Shown here one piece after another: positions 9,101 through 17,204 of a stretch of DNA of 25,279 bases (position 1 is its first letter; the number at the start of each line of letters is the position of its first letter). Origin of the DNA: Hondaea fermentalgiana (taxonomy: Eukaryota > Sar > Bigyra > Thraustochytrida > Thraustochytriidae). The translations under genes were made by a program, and so were the position numbers. The notes below the pieces were generated by a model, which was not told the DNA's origin, ran no database searches, and saw nothing but the letters and a program-made list of their open reading frames with translations. The stretch is taken from positions 170,352 to 195,630 of the forward strand of contig NPFB01000038.1 of the NCBI GenBank assembly GCA_014084085.1. Direction: 5' to 3'.

Positions 9101-9422
9101 CTGGCGAATCAGCAATTTCCTCAAAGAGGACTACCGTTTTCACGAGCTCTTCCTGTACGAGTTGCTCGAGTCCCACGCGCAACGCTTCGCGGCGGTTCAT
9201 CCATTGGGTCGCGCTAGCTTTTTTGGTTGCCTTTGACTTGCTCGTTTTGTCACCTTTGCAGCCAACATCACGTAGCGCGGCGAGCGTGGCGCGGGCCGCT
9301 TTCCTCACCGCCTCCTCGTCGCTCCACTCGGCCTTGCGCAGCTGCACGAGCGCCATCTGCAGTGCCTCTGAAGGTCCAGAGGTTGACGCGGCCGACGCTG
9401 CCGACGCTGATGTCTGAGCCAT
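6171..9422 (-). CDS. Mut-7/EXD3-like 3'-5' exonuclease with inserted YbaK deacylase domain
   Basis: A 1083-residue protein with three modules. About 1-400 is helical, as in the N-terminal region of Mut-7/Nibbler proteins. About 425-610 is a DEDDy 3'-5' exonuclease: motif I DGEW near 434-437, motif II FSSDIDVL near 510-517, motif III YAALDAYVL near 592-600. About 655-820 is a YbaK/ProX-type domain with the conserved Lys in VLKSM (near 716) and a GLPGGGLGPV loop. About 846-1049 is the Mut7-C RNase domain, with FLVDNMLGRLGK, LTTDRKV and a zinc ribbon (CMMC, later CKQPDC). Mut-7, Nibbler and EXD3 trim small-RNA 3' ends in animals. YbaK domains hydrolyse mischarged tRNAs. The combination suggests RNA 3'-end or tRNA quality control, but that is inference. 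An upstream in-frame extension to 9749 has no ATG; the first ATG is at 9422, and that start is used. Stop TAG. Confidence 0.92.
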   Translation of the reverse strand: MAQTSASAASAASTSGPSEALQMALVQLRKAEWSDEEAVRKAARATLAALRDVGCKGDKTSKSKATKKASATQWMNRREALRVGLEQLVQEELVKTVVLFEEIADSPAFQELLFVCLDAMSRALQRATSGRAETLDENASVRALALCDRLLERRRQVYIAEDAEGIRDSLSAISVLRIMQVYRVRVSHASGAETATCAVARFYRLMERRTEMKKNVWERETSFAVKELTELIVQFDLVRDASWPVDGADLVRCCVELHWFQLMSKLVAADSTKDLARVFIRTALSMKPPNMWKAHGCMKEYRLEREFPELVQAFRRGSLETCAEKGKHAELLFRLENYRDPKLTAFVTGLLVDQGEHWLAQHLADRLQLARNTPEFLRIDQETVKQIEQERQQTYLRLPHEIEASIVFVCTDASANMACAWLDGLGASDIVGMDGEWKASLKSGRNLASVLQLSSRERIFLLDLLWLMDAANKKKTTMGTHGSSSSRQLLCNALQRLFRREDVVKVAYGFSSDIDVLTKSYPGHTCWQAIYSLLDFAHVSVREEGSGQWAASYCRKVSRGLKDVVLQVLGKKLSKLEQLSNWEARPLRAGQMHYAALDAYVLTQIADAVFPPLQGIPSKLLTRLDHQAVRSRDGMRQHGASQMAAVAKGLEEMDLFKSAEAEMRRRCEQYGIRFVDSLESSNKVEGGEVRVIKLAAPMVAVKKVAEALGVGEAQVLKSMAYMVHEGAKSWKPVMVLVRGDSSVKEGQLAAWAQTMVRRASGDECQRCFGLPGGGLGPVSAVTPRFQVLCDSAVKEVSGPVYAGLGSLERIARYDSVNTLLKICGDARTSVAGVSSKAVTQQPTLRPISALETKFLVDNMLGRLGKIMRMVGLDCTKVQEVPGVEELLAASVANSQAAKVPTKEQTARKRAQSLLRTKELKLALAAARAEQRVFLTTDRKVAEMYREDDVVLLDNFSNRYAQFDEVCKRLAIKLDAGSFLTRCMMCNGLGFDRIDREEVARLKKEGHVSVDRVPDDILDSVTEFYRCKQPDCFRVFWEGPKFDHCWELYETLKLGEQRSASGPAAAETAAANNEVNSSTPSSAI

Positions 9423-10083
9423 CGTGGTCAACGTGTGCCCCGCGCGTCCGGATGGGTTGCGGGTGTGTTTCGCCCCTGCGCTGGTCGCCTCGCTACGCCC
9501 GACGCTCGCTGTCTTTGCAGTGCAGTGCGCTCTGCAAGGCGGAGTTCTGGGCTCGTTCGCGTTCAGGTTTTGGTCAGATAGCTTGCAGGCGAAAGACCGG
9601 ATGTCCGAAATTTTTGAAGCTCGACGGAGGCATGCCAAACACGGCGCTCGACAAGAACAAGGCGCAACGACGAGACCAGCTGAATCGGTCTGATCGCTTC
9701 TTGCATCTTGCTGTAGATATGTCTTAAAATGCGTCAAGTATACCTGCAATCACTATTTATAATATGCTGTTGTTCCACTGTTTCGCAAGAAATCATCAAG
9801 AAGCCCGCTGCCGCTCGCGTAGTGGTTGACATCTCGTTTTCAAGATATGGAAATCAGCTCGCATCATGTCCACTGTGACAAGCTCGGTCGCGCTCGACAT
9901 ATGACGATCCCCTTTCTTCACTCTTCTTTGCAGTCGCAGAGAAACCAATCTTGCGACTTTTGGCCGTTGACCACCATTGCACAGGCCGCTGAGCGACCGA
10001 GTCAAGTTCGAGTCATCCTGGGACAGTCGGGAAAAGCAAAATCGTCGGACGCGCAGAAGCTTGTCGGTCCGCGGTGATGGGCC
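9423..10083. promoter_or_regulatory. Divergent upstream region between exonuclease and IQ-motif genes
   Basis: A 661-bp region between two head-to-head start codons, so it must hold both promoters. About 9730-9790 is locally A/T-rich (CTATTTATAATATGC). The ATG-less extension of the exonuclease frame to 9749 is unlikely to be coding. I see no further gene or convincing core promoter motif. Confidence 0.6.
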
Positions 10084-11631
10084 ATGCGCGGCTCGAAAGG
10101 CCTCGCCAAAGGCCGGTGGTTCGACTACAACGACCAACGCGAGCGCTTCGAGGCTCGCGAGCTTGCGCAACTTCGAGCGCGCAAACAGAACTTGACAAAA
10201 TATGCCGCAGGCGAGCTCGCCGAAGTGGCGCGAGCCCGCGACGAGGAACTGAAGGCTCGCCTCGAAAAGCTCGCCGCGAGGAGATGGACGCTATTGCTTG
10301 AAACACCCAGTCTCGCGACAGAAATTCGCACGCTCGAGGCCGGCATCACCACGAGCTACCGCTCGCGACTAAATTCACATGCGCCGGCGCGCCAGCCCTT
10401 TGCGTCCGCTTCTGCCGCAAGCGATGCCGCCGAGGCCCGCGCCTCCATTGTCGCTGCAGCTGCGGGCGTCGCAAATGCCCAGGACGAGCCCGGGCATATT
10501 GCAAGAAGTGCCTTTGTCGATCTGGTCACCCAAAGCGGACAAGTAAATCGCGCAGCAGCGCAAGAAGTCTTTGAGGGCTTTGCTGCGATTCAGCACCTTC
10601 GTTGCGGCGTCATTGTCTTTGAGCTCGACGACCTCGATGCGCGCGAGATTGTCGCCGCCGCGCAACTCTGCCACGCGAAACGTGGCTCCGCCAGACGTCG
10701 CCTACGTTCAGATCTCTTTGACATTTATGCTCCCAACTTCCTCGAAAAGCGCGATTATGAGGCTCTTTTGACGATCGGCGTCGGGGATGCTGATCAGCTT
10801 CGCGAGCTGCTCAGCGTGATCGAGCCCGCATGGCGTCAAGGCGCCTCCCTTGCAGATCGTGTCAAGGGACGTATATCGCGAGACGACTTTGCAAAGGTTT
10901 TGCGTGAAAACCTTGCGGAGCTTTTCGGTCAGTCGCAAACGCCGCAGCAAGAAGCGTCCAAAGCTAAACTTCTCTGTGCGTGGGAACGATACTTTTTGCC
11001 CGAGGCCCTTGCCGAGAAGATCTTTCTCGACAGAAGAGCTCGTCTGGTCGAGGACAGACATGCCCGATTTCGTCAGCACCGCTTCGCTGCGCGTTTGCAT
11101 CGCAGCTGGAATGTCTGGCGCCGCTTTGTAGCGCAGCGCAGAAAATTGCGGGCTGTCTTGGTGCCCTTTGTGGCGTGTTGGGCTACACGAGCTTTGCGTT
11201 CGACGCTCCATACGTGGTCATCCGTGATTGTTGCCGAAATTATGGTCGTTCGCGCACAACGCTTTGCACGTCGGGCACTGCTTCGCATTAGATCCGAACG
11301 TCGTGCCGCACATGCGCGGGCTGCTACTCGCATTCAGCTCGCTTGGCGAGGATGTGTTGCGCGGGAAGTCTTCGCTGTCGCCAAAGCGAGGCGCCAGCAT
11401 GCAGCGCGCGTACTGCAGAGGTTCTGGCGAGCACGTGTCGAAGCGTATGCAATAAAAATTGCTCTCTTCCGTTCGCTACAGAGCGAGTGGCAGCGCACGC
11501 GACTCGAAGCTTGCATCCGGATCCAAGCCATGTATCGCATGCGATTGGCCAAACTTCGCGCGATTTCTAAGCGGCAAGCTCGAGCGTTAGAAAGGCGAGC
11601 CCAGCGGCGTGGTCGAGGATCGTACATGTAA
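10084..11631 (+). CDS. IQ-motif protein, probably cytoskeletal or flagellar
   Basis: A 515-residue basic protein. The first 100 residues are charged and predicted helical. The middle (about 140-310) is a helical region with weak EF-hand resemblance but no complete calcium loop. From about 340 the protein is Arg/Trp-rich in the style of long helical cytoskeletal proteins. It ends in calmodulin-binding IQ motifs: IQLAWRGCVAR near 416-426 is a perfect IQxxxRGxxxR, followed by LQRFWRARVEA (about 440) and IQAMYRMRLAK (about 478). IQ motifs bind calmodulin or centrin-like proteins. The specific role is unknown, and a flagellar role is inferred only from RSPH3 and an EF-hand/WD40 protein being in the same window. 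The ATG at 10084 is the first in frame. Stop TAA. It is divergent from the exonuclease gene. Confidence 0.8.
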   Translation: MRGSKGLAKGRWFDYNDQRERFEARELAQLRARKQNLTKYAAGELAEVARARDEELKARLEKLAARRWTLLLETPSLATEIRTLEAGITTSYRSRLNSHAPARQPFASASAASDAAEARASIVAAAAGVANAQDEPGHIARSAFVDLVTQSGQVNRAAAQEVFEGFAAIQHLRCGVIVFELDDLDAREIVAAAQLCHAKRGSARRRLRSDLFDIYAPNFLEKRDYEALLTIGVGDADQLRELLSVIEPAWRQGASLADRVKGRISRDDFAKVLRENLAELFGQSQTPQQEASKAKLLCAWERYFLPEALAEKIFLDRRARLVEDRHARFRQHRFAARLHRSWNVWRRFVAQRRKLRAVLVPFVACWATRALRSTLHTWSSVIVAEIMVVRAQRFARRALLRIRSERRAAHARAATRIQLAWRGCVAREVFAVAKARRQHAARVLQRFWRARVEAYAIKIALFRSLQSEWQRTRLEACIRIQAMYRMRLAKLRAISKRQARALERRAQRRGRGSYM

Positions 11632-11954
11632 AAAAAATGTGTTTCATACATTTCATCCAGAACTAACAGTAAAAGGTGTGTAGAGATGGTTACTGTATAA
11701 TTTGCGTGCGAACGAAACTGCAAAGAAAACATTAACTTAAAAAAACCAAGAGCCAAGCTGACTGTGAGATCAGAGCAATGGAGAAGATAGGATAAAAGAA
11801 AAGAAAAGAAAAGAAGTAGTAAGTGCAGATTTCGGTTGCTGATTTGCACGGGACATTTACCAAAATACCTTTTACATCGGAGCAGGCACGAACAGTCAAA
11901 GTATTGTGAACAACATCAATTTATGATACGAAGTCGGCGTCGCTCCGAAGCAAG
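11632..11954. other. Convergent 3' intergenic region, A/T-rich
   Basis: A 323-bp region between two stop codons of converging genes. It begins with an A-run right after the TAA and contains GAAAAGAAAAGAAAAG (about 11798-11813) and several A/T-rich stretches suitable for poly(A) sites on both strands. No gene is seen. Confidence 0.6.
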
Positions 11955-12644
11955 CTAGATGAGGCCCCCGGAATTGTCGTGCGGCTGCGTGTGAGCCTGC
12001 ATGGCTGGATCGAACTCTGTGTACTTCTTGCTCGAGCCCATACTCTTGTCCTTGGGGTACTTCATGTCGTTTTTCTGGATCTTTTCAAGCGTGGCGTTTG
12101 CCAAATCAATGCCGCAGCGATCTGCCAAACGGGTCGTGTAGATAAGGATATCGGCAAGCTCGTCGGCGACACGAACGCGATCCTTGAGTGTGAAGTCGCC
12201 CAGACCTGGGGGAATGTTGTTTTTCCACTGGAAAATAGATGCCAGCTCGCCAACCTCGCCCGTCAGTGCGAGCACCAGATTTCGTGGCGTGTGAAACTGT
12301 TCCCAGTTTCGCTGGTCGCTGAATACCTGCACGCGCTCTCGGATCGCCTCGAGCGTGACACCACCAGCAAATTGCGTCGGCGTGAAATGCTGCGCCTGCA
12401 CGTGACCCATGCCCGAGGGCTCAGAGCTCGAGTCTTTGTGCGCGCGAATACGCTTGTTCATTGCCATGTTTCTTTTCTTACCCTTGGGGGGACCGCGCTT
12501 TTTCGACAGCGAGTAGACACACTCGAGACCCTTCTTCGCGCACCGCTTGCACGGCGTCTCGCCCGAGCACTTGACCTTGATTTGCGTGCACATGTCGCAC
12601 GAAGTCTTGCGCACCGTGGTGACCGGATTTCCCACGTGGTGATG

Positions 12645-12678
<34 letters not shown>

Positions 12679-12788
12679 GGGTCCTGCTGCCCGTCATGAT
12701 ACGGCGGTGGTGGCGGCGCGTTCGGCCCCTGGCCCATGTCTGGCTGCTGGTGCATCACACCCGAACCCATCATCATGTCATTCTCCAT
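11955..12788 (-). CDS. Zn2Cys6 DNA-binding cluster fused to dCTP pyrophosphatase (MazG-like)
   Basis: A 277-residue fusion. Residues 1-60 are Met/Gly/Pro-rich with ten Gln followed by four His. About 64-90 is a binuclear zinc cluster with exact spacing CX2CX6CX5CX2CX6C (CDMC...CSGETPCKRC...C), followed by a basic KKRGPPKGKKR stretch that could be a nuclear signal. About 155-256 is an all-alpha NTP pyrophosphatase of the DCTPP1 type: NWEQFHTPRN, the metal-binding pair EVGE (about 176-179) and ELAD (about 210-213), and a C-terminal SSKKYTE. DCTPP1 enzymes hydrolyse dCTP and modified dCTPs to the monophosphate and pyrophosphate; Zn2Cys6 clusters bind CGG-type DNA sites, mainly in fungi. Both sets of key residues are intact. 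A GTG lies two codons upstream, but the first ATG (12788) is preferred. Stop TAG. Confidence 0.93.
12648..12677 (-). repeat. CAG trinucleotide repeat encoding polyglutamine
   Basis: Ten pure CAG codons on the sense strand of the Zn2Cys6-dCTPase gene, followed directly by four His codons (CAT, CAT, CAC, CAC). Pure CAG runs are prone to length change by slippage. Confidence 0.95.
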
Positions 12789-12924
12789 CGTCACTTTCTG
12801 CTGCTGCTTCTGCTGCCGCCGGTCCCGCCCGCCGCTCCGCTCACGTCGCTCGCCGACCCTCCCGCCACGTCAGGCGTACGTATAAAGCAAGGCCAAGCAA
12901 AGCAAGCGCTGGGCCAGCAGCAGT

Positions 12925-12964
12925 TCGCGCCGCGTCGCGCCGCGTCGCGCCGCGTCGCGCCGCG
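12925..12964. repeat. Four tandem copies of TCGCGCCGCG
   Basis: Four exact 10-bp units that end about 70 bp before the assembly gap. Repeats of this GC-rich type are a likely reason the assembly broke here. Confidence 0.9.
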
Positions 12965-13037
12965 TCCCGGCGCGCCCGTTTTCCGGCCCTCCGTCAGCCG
13001 CGCGTTTTCGGCCCGCGGAGCGCGCCGCGTCTCCTGC

Positions 13038-13137
13038 NNNNNNNNNNNNNNNNNNNNNNNNNNNNNNNNNNNNNNNNNNNNNNNNNNNNNNNNNNNNNNN
13101 NNNNNNNNNNNNNNNNNNNNNNNNNNNNNNNNNNNNN
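13038..13137. other. Assembly gap (100 N)
   Basis: Exactly 100 N, the conventional placeholder for a scaffold gap of unknown size. Both flanks are extremely GC-rich. Confidence 0.99.
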
Positions 13138-13735
13138 GCGCGCACGCCGCTCGCCTCCGCGCCGCGGTTGCCGCGCTTCGAGCTAGCTGTTCGGGGTCTG
13201 CCCCTGCTCGCCCCCTTCCTTCGCTCTCCTCGGCCTCTGTTTCCCCGCCCTCCTGCTTCTCCGCCTTGGCCCCTCCGCGCCGGTTTAGCCGACGCCGCCC
13301 CCGGGGAATTCCCGATTCCCGCGGCGCCCCGCCCGGGGGGCCCTCTGCAAGTCTCCGGCCGCCCCCCCCGCCAGCGCCCCTATCGGCGCCCCGGACCCGC
13401 CGCGCCAGGCGCCCGCCAAACTCCAGGCGTACTCCCTGTCGAGGTGTGGAAAATTCTAAAAAGTGGACCCAGCAGTGGTTTAGAGAGAACGGAACGCTGT
13501 TCTGTTTCGAAATCATTACTACAAAGAGAGGGGAGGGGGTCTAGGGTTTAGAGTAGGAGAGGGCTAGACCCGAGCTTGCTCTCAGAGGATGGAATGTGAA
13601 AATGGGTTGTCCACTTAACGACCTTGGCGAAGCGTCAATCAAAACTTGGTGACCAAGCCAGCCAGATATCGCTCGAAGCGAGCGGGCGAGGAAAGGCGCG
13701 CCGGCGGCGGCGGTGGCGCGGAGACGGAGGCGACG

Positions 13736-14776
13736 ATGGCGGCGGTGGTGCAGTGCCCCGGGTGCAGCAAGATTGTGGGCCACAGTGTTGCGGAAGAGGC
13801 CGCGAGCTCGAGCTCGCTCCTCCAAGTGCAGGTCTGCCGCGGCCTCGAGCTCTCGGCGCAGCTGTACGACGACCCGCGACGACGAGAGGAAGGGCCTTGT
13901 AGAAAAGCGCAGTGCGCAGCGTGCAAAACGCCGCTGGGAAAGGTCCTCGTCGACTCGGACGTCCTCGTTGTCAGTCGCGGAGATGTCCACGTCTACGAGA
14001 TCCCACGAATCGCTTCGTCCCTCGAAGACGAGCACGGGCGCCCGTCGCGCACGGCGCGCAGCCTCAAGCGCAAACGAACAACTGCGTCTGCCCCCACCTC
14101 GCCCACTTTGCCCACAGGCGGTCTTAAACATGCGCTCGCACCAGAGATGCCAGGGCGCGCGGACATTCGCGATCTCGTTCGCCGCGAAGTAGCAAATGCG
14201 CGGGCCCGCTGGGCAGCAGATCTCGCAACTGAAAAGAGCATGGAGTCGCTTGTCAAGGAACTCGTCAATGACGAGATGGCAAAGGTCAAGTTTGCTCTTC
14301 TTGCTTTAAACAATCGAATGAACACCCTTGTCGATGAGCTCGCATTCGAAGAAGAAGGGGAAGAAGAAGACGAAGAAGATGATGATGATGGAGACAACGA
14401 AGGAAACGGGCAACCCGCACAGCTCGCATCGGCAGAACCAGAAAGCGGCGAGGATAGTCCTCGTTCAGCCCTTCGAAATCAAACGTCCAAGGTCGCGCAC
14501 CATCGTCATCGTTCAGGCGTGAGAGGGAATCGTCGTGGACGCCACATTGACGGCGAAGTGGATGAAGAAGAACAAGAAGAACAAGAATCAGCGTCACATC
14601 GTAAATCATCACTAAAACGATCGAATCGAACCCCAAACAAGGCCTCGAGGCGAGGCCAACGAATTAGCGATCCTGGAGAAGACGAAAGTGCGGATGAAGA
14701 GCGCTTTCTTGGTAAAGACGAGGATGATGTGGATAGCGATGTGCGAGCGATGGAGGAAGATAGTGACTATAATTGA
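13736..14776 (+). CDS. Mis18-like (Yippee/Mis18 fold) zinc protein with acidic tail
   Basis: A 346-residue protein. The N-terminus carries two zinc-ligand pairs, C7/C10 (CPGC) and C60/C63 (CAACKTPLG), followed by LVVSRGDVHVYEI. The pairing, the roughly 50-residue spacing and the CxxCxxxLG pattern resemble the Mis18/Yippee beta-tent domain. Mis18 proteins license centromeres for CENP-A deposition. About 140-225 is helical (possible coiled coil), matching the family layout. The C-terminal third is disordered, with an acidic block (Glu/Asp run near 230-250) and alternating basic and acidic patches; such tails are common in histone-binding proteins. The frame is open upstream to 13646 but only with a TTG, so the ATG at 13736, just before CPGC, is chosen. 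Mis18 identity is moderate; another Yippee-fold protein is the alternative. Confidence 0.72.
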   Translation: MAAVVQCPGCSKIVGHSVAEEAASSSSLLQVQVCRGLELSAQLYDDPRRREEGPCRKAQCAACKTPLGKVLVDSDVLVVSRGDVHVYEIPRIASSLEDEHGRPSRTARSLKRKRTTASAPTSPTLPTGGLKHALAPEMPGRADIRDLVRREVANARARWAADLATEKSMESLVKELVNDEMAKVKFALLALNNRMNTLVDELAFEEEGEEEDEEDDDDGDNEGNGQPAQLASAEPESGEDSPRSALRNQTSKVAHHRHRSGVRGNRRGRHIDGEVDEEEQEEQESASHRKSSLKRSNRTPNKASRRGQRISDPGEDESADEERFLGKDEDDVDSDVRAMEEDSDYN

Positions 14777-14946
14777 TTTGCATTCTAGAAAAAACAGAAT
14801 AGACCAATGTCAAATAAAGATGAGACAGTCGGAAAGAATGAGACGGCGAAGACTCTCCTATTTCATCTTCTTTTTTGGTAGATTGGAAATCAAAAGTATA
14901 TTATTGCATACATCGAGCAAAGGCTTCATTTCTAGATAGTATTGAT

Positions 14947-16116
14947 CTACTCTTCTCCTACCGGATCCTCTTCTTGTGATGCATCAACATCCACGTCGCC
15001 GCCTTCCTCTCCCTCTTGAGCAAGACGGAGGGCCTCGGCCTCTGCAGCCGCAGCCGCAGCCTCGGCGTCAGCAATCGCCTTTGCCTCCGCCTCCGCCGCA
15101 GCTTCGGCCGCAGCCCGAGCTGCGGCGATGGCGTCTTTCCTCTGCTGTGTAATTTCCCTTCGCCTTTCAAGCGCACGTCGCACGAGACTATCTGCCAGCT
15201 TGCAAGCCACCAGACGCGCGTCTGTGCGGCCCTGGACGCTCGTGACCAGCCACGGCAAAAAGTCATCCTCGACTTCCTTGATGATCGGATCGTAAAATTC
15301 GCCGCTCTCCATGAGCTTGTCAAAGACGTTGTTGTGCAAGTCTGACAAATAGTCTGAGGCAAAAGCGCGTGCCGCCACCTTGTCGACGACCTCTGCCTCT
15401 CGGGCCTTGCGCGCCTTTTCTTGCTCGAGGCGCCGGGCCTTTTCCTCGTTGCGACGAATCGCCTCCGCTTCCATGCGCTGTACCTGGGCGCGCTCCACGT
15501 TTCGTTGCTGTTCAAAGTCTTCCTGGTGAGCACGAAGAGCAGCAAGTTCCTCCTCTTCGAGCACCTCCATCATGGCATGCTCCAAGGTCTTACCCACGAG
15601 GACTTCTAGGATGGGCTCCACCTCGGCGTCAAAGTCGAATAGCTCGTCCACTTCCACCTGGGTCTCAGCATCGATTCCCGTCTTGAACGGGACAAACAGA
15701 GGCAACGAGGGACGGTCCATGAACGGGTCGGTCTGTGTCTCCGTTTCTGTCTCGGGGACCTTGTCGGTGAGCTCTTCGAGGTAGGTTTCAGTCTGCACAT
15801 CCATGTCGCGGCGTCCAAGTCCGGGCTCAGGGGCTTCGCCCGAGATGGGAAAGGACGTGCTCTCTTTCGAAGCTTGCTCGAGAGCTTGGCTCGCGCCCTT
15901 GCCACGCGCTCGACCACCCGCGGGACCACGTCGCAGCAAGTCTGCCTTGCCTTTGCTATGGCTTGAGTACGTGCTTCCGCGGTACACGCGGCGATCATAC
16001 ATGATATTCACGCTGTCGACCGCATCATCATCATCTTGACGATAGCCGCCACGCGCCTTGCGTCCCGCCTGCACAGGCGTCGGCTTCGCTGAGAAGGTGT
16101 ACGTCTGCTGCGACAT
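14947..16116 (-). CDS. RSPH3: Radial spoke head protein 3 homologue (RSP3/RSPH3)
   Basis: A 389-residue axonemal protein. RSP3 forms the dimeric backbone of the radial spoke and anchors it to the outer doublet, and it is an A-kinase anchoring protein. Family landmarks: NIMYDRRVYRGSTY near 37-50; ETQTDPFMDRP near 125-135; the conserved core FDFDAEVEPILEVLVGKT near 157-174, with the amphipathic helix continuing to about 190 that in Chlamydomonas RSP3 binds RIIa-type docking domains; and LRAHQ near 193. About 210-345 is charged and coiled. The C-terminus is an Ala/Glu-rich helix (about 326-372) with an acidic end. The first Met (16116) precedes a typical short N-terminus. Stop TAG at 14947. It converges on the Mis18-like gene (170 bp between stops) and diverges from the EF-hand/WD40 gene. 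It shows that the organism builds motile flagella. Confidence 0.95.
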   Translation of the reverse strand: MSQQTYTFSAKPTPVQAGRKARGGYRQDDDDAVDSVNIMYDRRVYRGSTYSSHSKGKADLLRRGPAGGRARGKGASQALEQASKESTSFPISGEAPEPGLGRRDMDVQTETYLEELTDKVPETETETQTDPFMDRPSLPLFVPFKTGIDAETQVEVDELFDFDAEVEPILEVLVGKTLEHAMMEVLEEEELAALRAHQEDFEQQRNVERAQVQRMEAEAIRRNEEKARRLEQEKARKAREAEVVDKVAARAFASDYLSDLHNNVFDKLMESGEFYDPIIKEVEDDFLPWLVTSVQGRTDARLVACKLADSLVRRALERRREITQQRKDAIAAARAAAEAAAEAEAKAIADAEAAAAAAEAEALRLAQEGEEGGDVDVDASQEEDPVGEE

Positions 16117-17164
16117 TTTTGGTTGGTTGTAATCACGTGTGCAACTGCGTTTGCACGCTACTTCACTGTCGGATCAAGTGCTCGACCTTCTCGTGCATGG
16201 ACCGGGGCGATACTTTGCGCCCTCTTGACCGTGATGCCTTTGCGTCGCTCGCGGCGCGTAAGTAGCTCGCGAGTGCTCTCGTTGCTCCTTGCTCGTCCCC
16301 CGCGCAGAGGCCTCCACTTTGTCCGCGCCGCTAGCAAGGCTGCGCTGCTCGTTGACCTTTGTTGACCGCGCGGTCTCCTGCGTCTCGTCTCGGTTTCCCT
16401 CGGCGCCACCTCCCTCTCAGACGCGCGCGCGCAAGAGAGAGACTTGCCCTGGCCCGCCGGGCGGCCTTCGATTCCTTCGAGAGATGGCCTCCGCGACGTC
16501 TTCTGTTGCTCGCGCTCAACCTCGTCCTCCTCCTCGTTCTCGTCCGCATCGCCCTCCTTATCCCGCGCCCCGCGCGCAAGCAAGTGAGACACACAAACAA
16601 TAGACAGAACGAGATATCCGTTGAGTTTCTTATAATTGTGTATCGTAGTTACAGTTCTATTATGTGTCGAAATTTGAAACTTATAATAACATTCACAAAG
16701 TTTCCGCCGCGGCAAGGAGACCTTGTCTGGGTGTCTCGTTCCTAATCAGCGCGTTCTGTTCCATGGGCAGCCCGTAGTCTGCGAGCGGCGCGGACTTGGG
16801 CGCGGACCCAACCAGGGGTCGGGCTCCCAGGACCCAGGAGCACCAGCGCACGGGCGGAGCAAGGAAACTTTGTCAGCAGGGGAGGGGAGATCGTCTACAT
16901 GCACACAAGAGTTAGTAGAAGCAACTTGAAAGCGTAGGCACTTTCAGGTAAGGAAAGCAAGTGATAAGCACGCAAGGATAGAACACGCGCTCTTGCTACG
17001 CGGTCTACTGGTGTACCTGCATAGGACACAACTCGTGAAGACCGCAAGCGCGGTGGACGAGAGGCAAAGCAGAGAACAGGCGAGATCATTCGAAGTAGCA
17101 TCTCTCCTTGCTGCGCTGGCTGGTTGCCTGGCTGGCTGACTGGCTGGCTCGCTAGCTAGCTGCA

Positions 17165-17204
<40 letters not shown>

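Larger units (their letters stand above)
12789..13735. promoter_or_regulatory. Divergent upstream region of Zn2Cys6-dCTPase and Mis18-like genes, with assembly gap
   Basis: Head-to-head start codons at 12788 and 13736 bound this very GC-rich region, which must contain both promoters. It includes a plus-strand TATAAA (about 12880), a 10-bp tandem repeat, the 100-N gap and a TAGGGTTT box at 13542-13549. Open frames here are GC artefacts, and some run straight through the Ns. The true length is unknown because of the gap. Confidence 0.6.

Noticed and set aside
9423..9749. N-terminal extension of the exonuclease (109 codons)
   Set aside because: It has no ATG, only a TTG at its start. The composition is unlike the rest of the protein, and the ATG at 9422 is a natural start.
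11979..13544. 521-codon plus-strand frame across the zinc-cluster gene and the N gap
   Set aside because: Antisense shadow that runs through unknown bases, with no protein features.
16158..16745. Overlapping frames on both strands upstream of RSPH3, one with a hydrophobic Leu-rich stretch
   Set aside because: Neither has an ATG at its start. The Leu stretch is the complement of an acidic/charged repeat, and the region lies in a divergent promoter.
17120..17135. GTTGCCTGGCTGG near the WD40 gene, also X-box-like
   Set aside because: Only the first half-site matches, and it lies inside a GGCT repeat that explains it.
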